Part shown: positions 34,464-43,833 of the stretch, one piece after another | How positions within the stretch are numbered: position 1 is the stretch's first letter | Layout of the letters: every line of letters starts with the position of its first letter | Source: an uncultured Candidatus Entotheonella sp. | GTDB lineage: Bacteria > Tectomicrobia > Entotheonellia > Entotheonellales > Entotheonellaceae | Direction of reading: 5' to 3' | NCBI GenBank assembly: GCA_951828535.1 | Contig: OX639990.1 | Coordinates: forward strand, 2,963,300-3,027,299 | DNA length: 64,000 nt | The notes under the pieces: generated by a model | What the model was told of the DNA's origin: nothing | The model's database searches: none | Seen by the model: only the letters and a program-made list of their open reading frames with translations | Position numbers and translations under genes: made by a program

Positions 34464-36704
34464 TTAGGCGGTACCAATCGGGCCGCCGTCGTCACGGGTA
34501 ATCACGATGGTGGCGGAGCGGGCGCGGCCCGATTCACCCGCCATCGTGGCGTCCGGGTCGGCTGGCCAGGCGCCATTCGGGTGCTGGATGTTAACGAACA
34601 TCGAGCGCCGGTCCGGCGTCATGTCGATACCGGTGACTTCACAGCCCTGGGGGCCAACCAGAAAGCGCCGCAGGCTGACGTCGTTATTGCCGGCGTCGAT
34701 GCCGCCGTCGTCCACTTTTCCGGGAACCGCCGCCAGCATCTGGTTGTGGTTGCCGTCGGGCTGGCGGCCGTCGGTCTGAACCCACAGCAGACCGGCCGAG
34801 TCGAACCACAGGCCGTCGCAGTCCGTGAACTCGTTGTCGGCGGTCAGGCCGGAGAAATTGGCGCTGCCGTCCGCACCGGAACCGAACACGAAGATGTCCC
34901 ACGCAAACCCCAGCGCCGCCGGTTCGTTGCCGTTTTCCCGCAGCCGTATGATGTGGCCGTGGGAGTTCGGGCCGCGCGGGTTGGACGCTACCTCGCCGAA
35001 TTCGCGGTCGGCAAGAAATTCCGTAACCTCGTCACGCGTGCCTTCATCTCCCGCGACTCGAGCGAGTGGGTCCGCGTCCTCGAAGCCGCGCCGGTCGGAG
35101 TTGTTCGTCAGCGTGAAATAAACTTCGCCGTTACGGGGGTTGACCGCACCCCATTCGGGACGGTCCATCGGCGTCGCGCCGAGAACGAACGCCGCCGCCC
35201 GCGTGTGCACCAGGATGGAATCCAGCGTTCCGAACAAGCCGGCAAACGGGCTGTTGGCGTCACCGTTCACGGCAGCCAACTCGGGATTGTCAGGCCGCAG
35301 AGGAATCCAGACGCCGGTCTGGCGCCCGGTCAGATCGTCTGTGTCAAAGCGCGCCACGAAAAGGGTGCCCTCGTCCAGGTAGCCGTCGCCGGTATCCAGC
35401 GGCGCCCCGGTACTCCCGGCGGCGTACGTCGCTGCGGAGACGAACTTGTAGATAAACTGGAGCTGGTCGTCGTCGCCCATATAGAACACCACTGGCTGGC
35501 CGTCGACCGGATAGGCGGGCCACACGCCTTCATGCGCGAACCGGCCCAGGGCCGTACGCTTGCGGGGCCGGGCCTGCGGATCCAACGGGTCGATCTCCAC
35601 GATATAGCCAAACTGGTTCCCCTCGTTGCGATAGTCCTCGTCAGCCGACAGGCCGGGCATGGGGGCCACGTTGAAGCGGCCGAATTCGTCGTCCTGCTCC
35701 TCCGGGTGACCGGCCAGAGTTGCCCATTCGTAGCGACCGCCGGGAACACGGACGCCAATGCCGGCCAGGAAGTTGGCGTAGCCAATCTCGGCCGGGACCT
35801 CTTTTGACTCATCGTCCACCGTACGCTCATCCCGGAAATACAGATCGTAATTTTCTTCACAGGTCAGGTAGGTACCCCACGGCGTGTAGCCGTTGGCGCA
35901 GTTGTTTAGCGTGCCGCGGCCTTCCATGCCGTCGGGACTATACTTGGTCACCAACAGGTCGCTTCCCGCAGCCGGACCGTTCAGGTCCATGGGCGTCAAG
36001 GCCGTAATGCGGCGGTTGAACGGGGAGTCTTGCACGACCGTGAACCGCCCCGTTGCGTCGTCCCTGACGATCTCGATGCAGGATACGCCGTGGGCGCGCT
36101 GCTCTTTGCGGACTTCGTCGACACTGTTGCGAACTCCGTCGAGGTCCCTGCTCACGTCTGCCGATTCGTGCATCAGAGGCTGGTTGATATACTCATGGTT
36201 GACGCACAGAATGCCGCGGTTGCTCGAGTCAGGGTCCAGTTCGCCGGCTTCGTTCAGTCCGAAAAAATGCATCCCGTCGTGGTTGTCGCCGGCGCGATGG
36301 TCCCATTCCAATCCCGATTCCGTGCCCAGGTTGGAGTATTCGCCCAGATCCGGGCTGATCGGGTCGCCGTAGGCGTACAGGACATGGGCACTGTGGCCCT
36401 CAGGTACGGTAACCTGGTCAAATTGATTCAATGATACGACCTTGAAATTGAACTCTAGCGGTCCCACTGCTGCCGGCCCCGGCGGTCCGGCGGGACCGGC
36501 CGGACCAGTGTCGCCCTGTTGTCCTTCGCAGCCGCCAAGAATTAGGCCGGCAAGGCCCGCCAAGCCGATAGTGGTAGCGCCGCTCAGCACGCCGCGGCGA
36601 GTCACCAATTGCTCGATCCAGGCTGTCATCTGCTCACGCGTGACTACTCGTTCGGCCGTGGCGTCGGAATGCGCCGACCCCGTTAACAAGTGCTCTTCAG
36701 ACAT
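34464..36704 (-). CDS. PhoX-type (DUF839) phosphatase, Tat-exported lipoprotein with collagen-like linker
   Basis: The 746-residue protein has a twin-arginine signal (TRRGVLSGATTIGLAGLAG) ending in the lipobox-like LGGC, so it is probably an exported, lipid-anchored protein. Right after the Cys comes GDTGPAGPAGPPGPA, five collagen-type Gly-X-Y units. The PhoX body includes DPDSSNRGILCVNHEYINQP, NGYTPWGTYLTCEENYDLYF and FAGLFGTLDS-like repeats of a beta propeller. PhoX enzymes are Ca/Fe-dependent alkaline phosphatases used for phosphate scavenging. The ATG at 36704 has GAGGA 7 bases upstream; the longer frame lacks a site. It is divergent from the glycosyltransferase gene. Confidence 0.88.
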   Translation of the reverse strand: MSEEHLLTGSAHSDATAERVVTREQMTAWIEQLVTRRGVLSGATTIGLAGLAGLILGGCEGQQGDTGPAGPAGPPGPAAVGPLEFNFKVVSLNQFDQVTVPEGHSAHVLYAYGDPISPDLGEYSNLGTESGLEWDHRAGDNHDGMHFFGLNEAGELDPDSSNRGILCVNHEYINQPLMHESADVSRDLDGVRNSVDEVRKEQRAHGVSCIEIVRDDATGRFTVVQDSPFNRRITALTPMDLNGPAAGSDLLVTKYSPDGMEGRGTLNNCANGYTPWGTYLTCEENYDLYFRDERTVDDESKEVPAEIGYANFLAGIGVRVPGGRYEWATLAGHPEEQDDEFGRFNVAPMPGLSADEDYRNEGNQFGYIVEIDPLDPQARPRKRTALGRFAHEGVWPAYPVDGQPVVFYMGDDDQLQFIYKFVSAATYAAGSTGAPLDTGDGYLDEGTLFVARFDTDDLTGRQTGVWIPLRPDNPELAAVNGDANSPFAGLFGTLDSILVHTRAAAFVLGATPMDRPEWGAVNPRNGEVYFTLTNNSDRRGFEDADPLARVAGDEGTRDEVTEFLADREFGEVASNPRGPNSHGHIIRLRENGNEPAALGFAWDIFVFGSGADGSANFSGLTADNEFTDCDGLWFDSAGLLWVQTDGRQPDGNHNQMLAAVPGKVDDGGIDAGNNDVSLRRFLVGPQGCEVTGIDMTPDRRSMFVNIQHPNGAWPADPDATMAGESGRARSATIVITRDDGGPIGTA

Positions 36705-36897
36705 GTGCCAGTCCTCATGCAAACGCGTAGACCTGACCCAGGCTACCCCGCCCGGGCTCGAAAACCAACGCGTTGGACAATAGGTGTACACTGTTAATCG
36801 CCAGTTAGTCCATCACGAAGCTTTGGCAAACCTGCCCCCCGGCAAGCGCGGTTGACGACATATAGACGTAGACGGTTGTTCCCAGGAAACTGCCCAG

Positions 36898-37605
36898 ATG
36901 CCTGACCTGCTAACCGCTGACGGATCCAAGGCCGTCCGTCGCATTTCCATCATCGTCCCCACCCTGAACGAGCAGGTCTGCCTGAACGCCACGCTGGGCG
37001 CTCTCGTCCTGGCGCCTGGCGACGAACTCATCATCGTGGACGCCGGCAGCACGGACGGCACAGCGGACATCGCGCGGCGTTACACGGACCGGTTCTATCA
37101 GGGACCACGAGGTCGGGCCCAGCAGATGAACTTCGGGGCGCAGCAGGCCGGTGGCGACATCTTGCTTTTTCTGCATGCCGACACCCGGCTGCCGCCGGAC
37201 GGCCTGGAGGCGGTTCGGAGCGCTCTGCAGCAGCCGGACACAGTCGGCGGCGCTTTCCGTCTGGTCATCACTCCGGCAACCGCCGCCCTGCGGCTCGTGG
37301 CTTGGGGCACCAACCTGCGGAGCCGGTTTGGCGGGCTGCCCTACGGTGACCAGGCCCTGTTCGTGCCGCGCCGTGTCTTTGAGGAGGCGGGCGGCTACGA
37401 CGACGTTCCGTTCATGGAGGACATCCGCCTGGTCCAGGCGCTGCGGCGCCGCGGCCGCCTGGCCCTGTTGCCACAGGCCGCAGCCACGTCCGGGCGCCGC
37501 TGGCAGCGCGACGGCGTACTCTTCACCACGTTTCGCAACATCGTGCTGATGGCGTTGTATTTCTTCGGTGTACAACCCGCAACGCTGAAGCGGTGGTATG
37601 GATGA
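36898..37605 (+). CDS. Family-2 glycosyltransferase (TIGR04283-like)
   Basis: The 235-residue protein has the GT-A fold pattern: ISIIVPTLNEQVCLNATL, ELIIVDAGSTDGTADIA, RGRAQQMNFGAQQAGGDILL, FLHADTRLPP (metal-binding DxD-like) and GGYDDVPFMEDIRLVQALRR. This combination is that of TIGR04283 proteins, some of which are placed in arsenosugar biosynthesis; here no arsenic gene is next to it, so only sugar transfer is inferred. AGGAAA lies 9 bases before the ATG. Confidence 0.85.
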   Translation: MPDLLTADGSKAVRRISIIVPTLNEQVCLNATLGALVLAPGDELIIVDAGSTDGTADIARRYTDRFYQGPRGRAQQMNFGAQQAGGDILLFLHADTRLPPDGLEAVRSALQQPDTVGGAFRLVITPATAALRLVAWGTNLRSRFGGLPYGDQALFVPRRVFEEAGGYDDVPFMEDIRLVQALRRRGRLALLPQAAATSGRRWQRDGVLFTTFRNIVLMALYFFGVQPATLKRWYG

Positions 37606-37635
37606 ACTATCCTGGTCGGAAATACCCCCATAATT

Positions 37636-37659
37636 TTCCGTTTCTGGTTCCGTTTCTGG
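37636..37659 (+). repeat. Perfect 12-bp tandem repeat upstream of the porin gene
   Basis: TTCCGTTTCTGG occurs twice head to tail. Immediately downstream, AGTTATAACT is a perfect 10-bp palindrome overlapping TATA-rich sequence that may be the porin -10 region. Both lie 60-85 bases before the GTG start, a likely regulator-binding area. Confidence 0.5.
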
Positions 37660-37719
37660 TATAGTTATAACTGTATCCACAACAACATGAGTCCGAAGAC
37701 CCTTTTGGGAGGATAGATT

Positions 37720-38730
37720 GTGAAGAGAATTTTGGTGAGCTGTTTGCTGTGCTTCGTCCTGGCATTGCCAGGGTTGGTCATGAGTGAGGGACACGAGGAA
37801 AACACCAGTGTCTCTCTGTACGGTCGCCTGTGGCCGAAGGTAACTTTCACGTCTCCCAGCGATGGCGACCAGTCCACGGACATCACGGACGCCATATCAC
37901 GGCTCGGTGTTTCGGCAAATTACAAATTGACTGATACGCTTTCCGCAGTTGCACTGATCGAGGCGCGGGTGAACCTCAACCGCGACGGGGACGCCCGGAA
38001 ACCGCAAGAGGGGGATTATTTCTTAACGGAAAATCTGGGTTACGTCGGCCTGGAAAGCAGTGACCTTGGTTTCTTTGCAATCGGCACGCAGTGGAATCCC
38101 TACTACAACATCGTAGCCGGAGTAACGGACGTCTACTACCACAGTTCAAGCCCTTTTGGTTACGACAGCGTGGGCCCGTTCCGCACAGAGAAGATCGTGA
38201 GATACGCCCACAGCTTCGCAGGTCTTAACCTGGACCTGGGCGTCCAGCTGAAGAGCCAGAATGAAGGCGACGAGGATTATGACCAGGTCTATGCCGGCCT
38301 GGGTTACAGCTATGGGCCAGTGTATGTCGGCCTCGCCTACCTTGGAGACGCCAGTGGCATGGAGCAACGCGACTTCCTCGGCATTGGCGCCAGCCTGAGC
38401 CTTACGGACGACCTGTACATCGCGGTGACCATGCAATCCCTGCAGTATGACTTTTCACCCGATCAAGAAACGCTGGACGTGGCCGCCACCTATTCATTGG
38501 GCTCCGGTTTTACCCTCATCGGAGGGATATTCACCTACGACGGTAATGCTGACACCTCCGACGCTGAACATGTCGGCTATAACCTCACGCTGGTCAAGGC
38601 TTTGACCGGCAACGTGAAGGTATTCGCCGAATGGTTGCGCTGGGATTACGACGATAGCGTGCGCGACGGCGCAACCGACGACCAGCTCAGTCTCGGCATC
38701 CGCATCGACTTCAACGCTCAGATCATATAA
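37720..38730 (+). CDS. Outer-membrane porin
   Basis: The 336-residue protein has a signal peptide (ILVSCLLCFVLALPGLVMS) and alternating beta-strand pattern typical of Gram-negative trimeric porins: SVSLYGRLWPKVTF at the start, GYVGLESSDLGFFAIGTQWN (loop-3 region), and an aromatic-rich strand run to the end (LSLGIRIDFNAQII). It should let small solutes cross the outer membrane. The GTG start is supported by GGGAGG 7 bases upstream. A very strong hairpin follows the stop. Confidence 0.85.
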   Translation: MKRILVSCLLCFVLALPGLVMSEGHEENTSVSLYGRLWPKVTFTSPSDGDQSTDITDAISRLGVSANYKLTDTLSAVALIEARVNLNRDGDARKPQEGDYFLTENLGYVGLESSDLGFFAIGTQWNPYYNIVAGVTDVYYHSSSPFGYDSVGPFRTEKIVRYAHSFAGLNLDLGVQLKSQNEGDEDYDQVYAGLGYSYGPVYVGLAYLGDASGMEQRDFLGIGASLSLTDDLYIAVTMQSLQYDFSPDQETLDVAATYSLGSGFTLIGGIFTYDGNADTSDAEHVGYNLTLVKALTGNVKVFAEWLRWDYDDSVRDGATDDQLSLGIRIDFNAQII

Positions 38731-38747
38731 CGCACTTTATTTGTGAA

Positions 38748-38798
38748 CGGGCTGGAATGACCAGCCGGCAGGAAACGCCGGCTGGTCATTCCAGCCCG
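38748..38798. terminator. 22-bp perfect stem terminator after the porin gene
   Basis: A 22-base arm (38748-38769) pairs perfectly with 38777-38798 around AGGAAAC, followed by GCTTCTTTGTTC. The short T-rich tail is modest, but the stem is very stable and lies 18 bases after the stop codon. Confidence 0.75.
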
Positions 38799-38833
38799 CT
38801 TCTTTGTTCACCCCACCCCTCTGAAGAGCCCCC

Positions 38834-39694
38834 ATGGCCACGGCCGCTACGATCCCTGAAACCGCGCCGCAGTTGCGACAGGCGCCGTACTACGTGCCCC
38901 TGGCCGATGAGGTGGAGGTGTTTCTTGCTGCCTACGAAGCCCGCTTGCCGGTGCTGCTCACCGGCCCCACCGGGTGCGGCAAGACGCGCTTCGTGGAGTA
39001 CATGTCACACCTCCTCTACCGCCAGGACACGCACGCCTCGCCGTCGCGCCTGGATCTCGGCGAGCCGCTCGTCACCGTCGCCTGCCACGAGGACCTGAGC
39101 GCCAGCGACCTGGTCGGGCGCTACCTGCTAAGCGGCGAGGAAACCGTGTGGATCGACGGTCCCCTGACCCGCGCCGTGCGCAGCGGCGCCATCTGCTACC
39201 TCGATGAGATCGTCGAGGCGCGCAAGGACACCATGGTCCTCATCCACGCCCTCACCGACCACCGCCGCATGCTGCCGGTGGAAAAGCGCAGCCTCATCCT
39301 CAACGCGCACGACGACTTCCTGCTCGTCATGTCCTACAACCCCGGCTACCAGAGCGTCCTCAAGGACCTGAAGCCCAGCACCCGGCAGCGTTTCGTGTCG
39401 CTCGCCTTCGACTACCCGCCGCACGACCGCGAGGCCGATATCATCGCCCACGAAAGCGGCGCCGACGCCGAGACGGCCGACGATCTGGCCACCCTCGGCG
39501 CCAAGGTCCGGCATCTGCGCCAGCACGGCTTCGAGGAAGGCGTCAGCACGCGCCTGCTGGTGTACGCCGGCCAGCTCATCGTGCGCGGCATCCCGCCGCG
39601 GCGCGCCTGCGAGGTTGCCGTCTGCCGCGCCGTCACGGACGACACCGAGGTGCACCGCGCCATCGCCGAGCTGGTGGCGACCCTGTTTCCCTGA
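38834..39694 (+). CDS. CbbQ/NirQ/NorQ-type MoxR AAA+ ATPase
   Basis: The 286-residue protein has Walker [18 protein letters not shown] (about residue 45), the CbbQ-specific [15 protein letters not shown] segment, Walker [16 protein letters not shown] and the sensor region [20 protein letters not shown]. CbbQ/NorQ ATPases act with a VWA partner to remodel a metalloenzyme such as Rubisco or NO reductase. The next gene is that partner. No cbbLS or norBC is in the window, so the client is unknown. Confidence 0.88.
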   Translation: MATAATIPETAPQLRQAPYYVPLADEVEVFLAAYEARLPVLLTGPTGCGKTRFVEYMSHLLYRQDTHASPSRLDLGEPLVTVACHEDLSASDLVGRYLLSGEETVWIDGPLTRAVRSGAICYLDEIVEARKDTMVLIHALTDHRRMLPVEKRSLILNAHDDFLLVMSYNPGYQSVLKDLKPSTRQRFVSLAFDYPPHDREADIIAHESGADAETADDLATLGAKVRHLRQHGFEEGVSTRLLVYAGQLIVRGIPPRRACEVAVCRAVTDDTEVHRAIAELVATLFP

Positions 39695-39711
39695 CGGAAT
39701 CCCTGGATACC

Positions 39712-42700
39712 ATGCCCTTACGCCGGCCCGACTGCCCTGAATCCCCATCCGATATGCTCGAAGCCCTGGCGGCGGTGTCCGCACCCGTGGCGCAGTGCGC
39801 CCGGCAGGCCATGCCGGCCATGCGCGCCGGACTGCGGGAGGCCGACGTGACGCGGTGGCTGGCCTGTTGCGCGCGGCTGGCGACGTGCGGCTGGCGCAGC
39901 GCCGAGAGTGCCGAGGCGTTCATCCAGGTAAGCCCGTTCCTGCTGCAGCGGCTGTCGGCGGCGCAGCTTTGGCAATGGGCCGAGCACGGCGAAGCGCTGG
40001 CGCGCGCCTCGGCCGCGGCCGCCGCGTCCTTCTTTCAGGCCGCCAGGCCCTTCGTGCAACAGGCGCCCGGCGGCGCCCTGCGGCCGTGGGTGGCGGACGG
40101 ACAATGGTACTTGCAGCAACACCCGACCTTTGCCGCCCTGGCGGTGACGTATTTCGAGGTCAGCCCGGCCGTGTACGGCCGCTGTCCGCTCGCTGCGGCC
40201 CGGGTCTGGGGACAATTGGGGCACGATTTCGCCCGCCTCGGCTGGCAGTCGGGGCGCGACTTCCTGGCGCTCAGCCAGCGGCTTGCGGAACACGCGCCCG
40301 AGGCCGATCTCGCTCCGGCCTGGCAACAAGCGCGCCGCATGTTGCCGCAGGCCGGGAAGCTAGCCCTGGCGTACCTGCACCACTACCCCGATTATCTGCA
40401 GCGCTTCGGCGAGGCCGGCACCGCGGTGCTGCGCGACATTGTGGACGATCTGCTGACGCCACAGATTACCGACGCCGAGGCCTTCCTGCACCAGGTGCGT
40501 GACACCCTGATTTTGTTGCCGGCGGCCGAGTGCCTGCAAGCGCTGACTTGGTGCCGGCAAATCAGCGCTGCCAGCCACGCCGGCGGGCTGGCGTTTCTCG
40601 GCCACCTGAGCACCCTGCGGGAGCGCCTGCCGGACAACCACTTGCACGACTGGATCAGCGCCGGCATCGCTGTGGCCAAACGCCACGCGCCGGCCGGCAC
40701 GGCCTACTTCGCGCTGCAATCGGCGACGGCGCTTGACAACCTGCAAGCCCTGCAAAAGCGGGTCGAGTTCGCCGCCGTCGAGCCCGTGCTGCGCCTGTAT
40801 GCGCAGGCCATCCTGGGCCGCCGCATGGACCTGAGAACGACCGATACGCTGCCGCACGACGTGCTGCGCGGCAGTGCCGACCTGCCGACCCCGGATCCAG
40901 TCCGGGGCGGCCTCTCCGACGGCGCCGCCATTTACCTGCCGCCGCGCGTGGACGACTTCGACAGCGCGGCGCATAACTTCGGGGCCTATAAGGTGGCCAT
41001 CCTGCACCAGGCCGGATTCTACGAAAGCGGCACCTTTGCGTTCGACCTGGACGCCTGCCGCCGTCACCTACCCGGCCTGCCCGCGGCGCCCGACGGTGCC
41101 GCGTCGTCGTCGTTCCAGGGATTCTTCGCCGCCTTTGCCGAGCCCGACCTCGCCCGCGGCCTGTTCGCCATCTTTGAAGACACCCGCGTCGATGCCTGGA
41201 TCGCTCGCCATTACAAAGGCATCCGCGCCGACCTCGGCCGCCTCATGCGGCACAGCCGCCGCCAGCGGCCGCGGCTGCACGGCATGGCGCTGCGCCAGGC
41301 GTTGCTGGAGGGCCTGCTACAGCTCAGCCTCGGCGCCGACCCGGCGGGCTTCGACCCGCTCCCCTTGCGCCTGCTGTTACAGCACTTGCAGCCGCTGGCG
41401 CAGGCGCTTCACAACACCGCGGCCACAGTGTACGACACCGCCGCCGCTGTTCTGCAAGCCTACCGGCTGCTGACGCAAATCCCGCACGACGCCGGCCTCA
41501 GCTTCACGCTCAGCGCCGCGGACCTGCTCTCGACCCTCAATGACGACCTTACGGACGCCGCCGACATGCTCGCCCTGGCCGATCTGTTCCGCGCCGCCGG
41601 CGATGCTGCCGACCGACTGCCCGCCCTGCCGGGCGGCGACGCACCCGCCTCTGGCGTGGAGGCGGTGCCGTACCGCGGTACCGTCAAACCCGATGTCATC
41701 GAGAAAAAAATGCGCCTGAGCGAACTCGAAGAAGCGCTGCGCCATCACGACGGCCTCAGCCCGCTGTCGCCGGAAGCCCTTAAAGCGCTGCTGGAAAGCA
41801 ACGGCCTCGACATCAAGAGCCTGCAACGGGGCGACGTCAACGCCACCACCGGCCTGTTCGTCTCCAACCTGCAAGGCCGGCCCGCCGAAGATGCCGCCGC
41901 TGCCCACCGCGAATCGCTGCGCGAACGGGCCGACCTGCTGCGCGCCGAGTTGCGCGACACGGAAGCAGAGCCGGCGCGGCTGCCGCAGACCTTTCACTAC
42001 GACGAGTGGGACTACCTGATCGGCGATTACCGCCGCGCCTGGTGCCGCCTGCGCGAAATGCCCCTGGACGACGCCGGCCCGGATTTCGTCGCCGACACCC
42101 GGCGCGCCTACGCGGAGCTGCTGGCGCAGGTGAAGCGGCAGTTCCAATCGCTCAAGCCGCAACAGCTCAAAACCGTCAAGCCGCTCACCGACGGCGATGC
42201 CATCGATCTCGACAGCGCCGTCGAAGCGCTTGTCGATCGGCGCGCCGGCCACACCCTGGCGGACAAGGTCTACGCCCGCCGCGACAAGCATGACCGCAGC
42301 GTCGCGGCGGTGTTTCTGCTGGACATGAGCGCCTCCACCGACGACAAAATCAAGGCTCCCGACGGCCGGCCAAGCGACGACGGCAAACCGCAGCGGCGCA
42401 TCATCGACGTCGAAAAAGAAGCCCTGGTGCTGATGGCCGAGGCCCTCGAAGCCCTCGGCGACGCTTACGCCGTGTACGGCTTTTCCGGCTACGGCCGCGA
42501 CCAGGTCGACGCCTTCGTGGTCAAAGCGTTCAGCGAGCGCTACGACAGCCGCATCCAGGGCCGCATCGCCGCCATCGAGCCGCACCGCAGCACCCGCATG
42601 GGACCGGTGATCCGCCACGCCGCCGCCCAGCTGGGGCGCCAGGAAGCGCGCCTCAAGGCGCTGATCCTGTTGAGCGACGGCTATCCCCAAGACTTCGATT

Positions 42701-42921
42701 ACGGCCAGGACCGCAAGAGTAAGGACTACGGCCTGCAGGACACCACCAAGGCATTGCAGGAAGCGCGGCTCAAGGCGATTCACACCTTCTGTATTACCGT
42801 CGATCCCAGCGGGCACGATTACCTGCGGCAGATGTGCCCCGACCAGCAATACCTAGTGATCGACGACATGGCCGCCCTGCCGCAGGAATTGCCCAAGGTG
42901 TATCGCGGCCTGACCGCCTGA
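39712..42921 (+). CDS. CbbO/NorD-like VWA-domain protein
   Basis: The 1069-residue protein has a long helical N-terminal region (about residues 1-600, Ala/Leu-rich repeats) absent from short NorD proteins. A middle KPDVIEKKMRLSELEEALRH region follows, and then a C-terminal von Willebrand A domain with MIDAS motif LLD871-M-S-A-S and later ILLSDGYPQDFDYG. It is the partner of the CbbQ-like ATPase 17 bases upstream. Size and architecture are closer to CbbO than to NorD. Together they likely form a metalloenzyme activase. A short palindrome is read in frame at 40889-40907. A start at 39754 is also possible. Confidence 0.82.
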   Translation: MPLRRPDCPESPSDMLEALAAVSAPVAQCARQAMPAMRAGLREADVTRWLACCARLATCGWRSAESAEAFIQVSPFLLQRLSAAQLWQWAEHGEALARASAAAAASFFQAARPFVQQAPGGALRPWVADGQWYLQQHPTFAALAVTYFEVSPAVYGRCPLAAARVWGQLGHDFARLGWQSGRDFLALSQRLAEHAPEADLAPAWQQARRMLPQAGKLALAYLHHYPDYLQRFGEAGTAVLRDIVDDLLTPQITDAEAFLHQVRDTLILLPAAECLQALTWCRQISAASHAGGLAFLGHLSTLRERLPDNHLHDWISAGIAVAKRHAPAGTAYFALQSATALDNLQALQKRVEFAAVEPVLRLYAQAILGRRMDLRTTDTLPHDVLRGSADLPTPDPVRGGLSDGAAIYLPPRVDDFDSAAHNFGAYKVAILHQAGFYESGTFAFDLDACRRHLPGLPAAPDGAASSSFQGFFAAFAEPDLARGLFAIFEDTRVDAWIARHYKGIRADLGRLMRHSRRQRPRLHGMALRQALLEGLLQLSLGADPAGFDPLPLRLLLQHLQPLAQALHNTAATVYDTAAAVLQAYRLLTQIPHDAGLSFTLSAADLLSTLNDDLTDAADMLALADLFRAAGDAADRLPALPGGDAPASGVEAVPYRGTVKPDVIEKKMRLSELEEALRHHDGLSPLSPEALKALLESNGLDIKSLQRGDVNATTGLFVSNLQGRPAEDAAAAHRESLRERADLLRAELRDTEAEPARLPQTFHYDEWDYLIGDYRRAWCRLREMPLDDAGPDFVADTRRAYAELLAQVKRQFQSLKPQQLKTVKPLTDGDAIDLDSAVEALVDRRAGHTLADKVYARRDKHDRSVAAVFLLDMSASTDDKIKAPDGRPSDDGKPQRRIIDVEKEALVLMAEALEALGDAYAVYGFSGYGRDQVDAFVVKAFSERYDSRIQGRIAAIEPHRSTRMGPVIRHAAAQLGRQEARLKALILLSDGYPQDFDYGQDRKSKDYGLQDTTKALQEARLKAIHTFCITVDPSGHDYLRQMCPDQQYLVIDDMAALPQELPKVYRGLTA
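40889..40907. repeat. Short palindromic element read in frame inside the VWA gene
   Basis: CCCCGGATCCAGTCCGGGG has 7-bp arms around TCCAG. It encodes part of TPDPVRGG in a linker between LRGSADLP and AAIYLPPRVDDFDS. It shares the pattern CCCYGRATCMAGTYCRGGG with the copy at 20861-20879 but is read in a different frame. Confidence 0.65.
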
Positions 42922-43111
42922 GGGCCGATTCCAGGCAGAACCCCCTTGAAGACGGGATCGGGGGTCGGAGGAAAGCGCCCCCCTGAAAAGGGGGTCGGGG
43001 GGGGGGTGGTTCGGCGAGTGTCCCCGCCCGCGCACGGCCAGAAGCCCGCGTTCCCAGGGGTGCGACAATGATTTCACAAACGCTGGCTACAACTCAGGAA
43101 AGGAGGGAGAT

Positions 43112-43789
43112 ATGGTCACGGTTATCGGCATCACGGGCGGCATCGGTGCGGGAAAGAGCTCGGCCGCGGCGATCTTGGGCGAGCTGGGCGCCGAGGTCAT
43201 CGATGCGGACAAGGCGGGACATGAGGTGTACCTGCCCGACACGCCCGCCTGGCGGGAGATCGTGGCGGCATTCGGCGAGGAGGTGCTAGCCGCCGACCGC
43301 ACCATCGACCGCCGCAAGCTCGGCCCGCGGGTGTTCGCCGACCCTACCGCCCTGCAAACCCTGAACGGCATCATGCACGGCAAGATTTTCGCCTATATCC
43401 AGGGCCAGGTCGCCTACATCCGCCACAAGGAATCGGCGTGTCCACAGCAAGCGTCAGCGAGCGTAGAAAATGAGCCGGCACGCGCACAGCGAGTGGTGGC
43501 GGTCGAGGCCGCCGTCCTGCTCGAAGCCGGCTGGCAAGCCCTGGTAGACCACCTGTGGGTCGTCGTCGCACCGGTCGAGGTGGTCATCGCCCGCCTGCGC
43601 GACGCCAAGGGCATGCCGGAGGACCAGGCCCGCGCCCGCATCACTGCCCAGATGTCCAACGACGAGCGCATCGCCCACGCCGACACCGTCATCCACAACG
43701 CCGCCGACCTCGGCGCCCTGCGGGACGCTATCACCACGGCCTGGCAGCGCTCGGGCCTCTCACCAGACACCGGCAGCGCCTCAGTTTGA
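43112..43789 (+). CDS. coaE: Dephospho-CoA kinase
   Basis: The 225-residue protein opens with VIGITGGIGAGKSSAAAIL, the P-loop of CoaE, followed by VIDADKAGHEVY and DRRKLGPRVFADP, then VVAVEAAVLLEAGW and the lid region (ARLRDAKGMPEDQARARI). It phosphorylates the 3'-OH of dephospho-CoA, the last step of CoA synthesis. Between IRHKE and RVVAVE there are about ten more residues than usual, with low-complexity composition. GGAGGGAG precedes the ATG. Confidence 0.92.
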   Translation: MVTVIGITGGIGAGKSSAAAILGELGAEVIDADKAGHEVYLPDTPAWREIVAAFGEEVLAADRTIDRRKLGPRVFADPTALQTLNGIMHGKIFAYIQGQVAYIRHKESACPQQASASVENEPARAQRVVAVEAAVLLEAGWQALVDHLWVVVAPVEVVIARLRDAKGMPEDQARARITAQMSNDERIAHADTVIHNAADLGALRDAITTAWQRSGLSPDTGSASV

Positions 43790-43833
43790 ACTGACTGGCT
43801 CATAACCCCCTCACCCCAACTGAAAGGAACACC

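Noticed and set aside
43430-43495. A mobile palindrome inside coaE
   Set aside because: The local insertion of about ten residues is real-looking, but the DNA shows no clear palindrome or match to the other in-gene elements.
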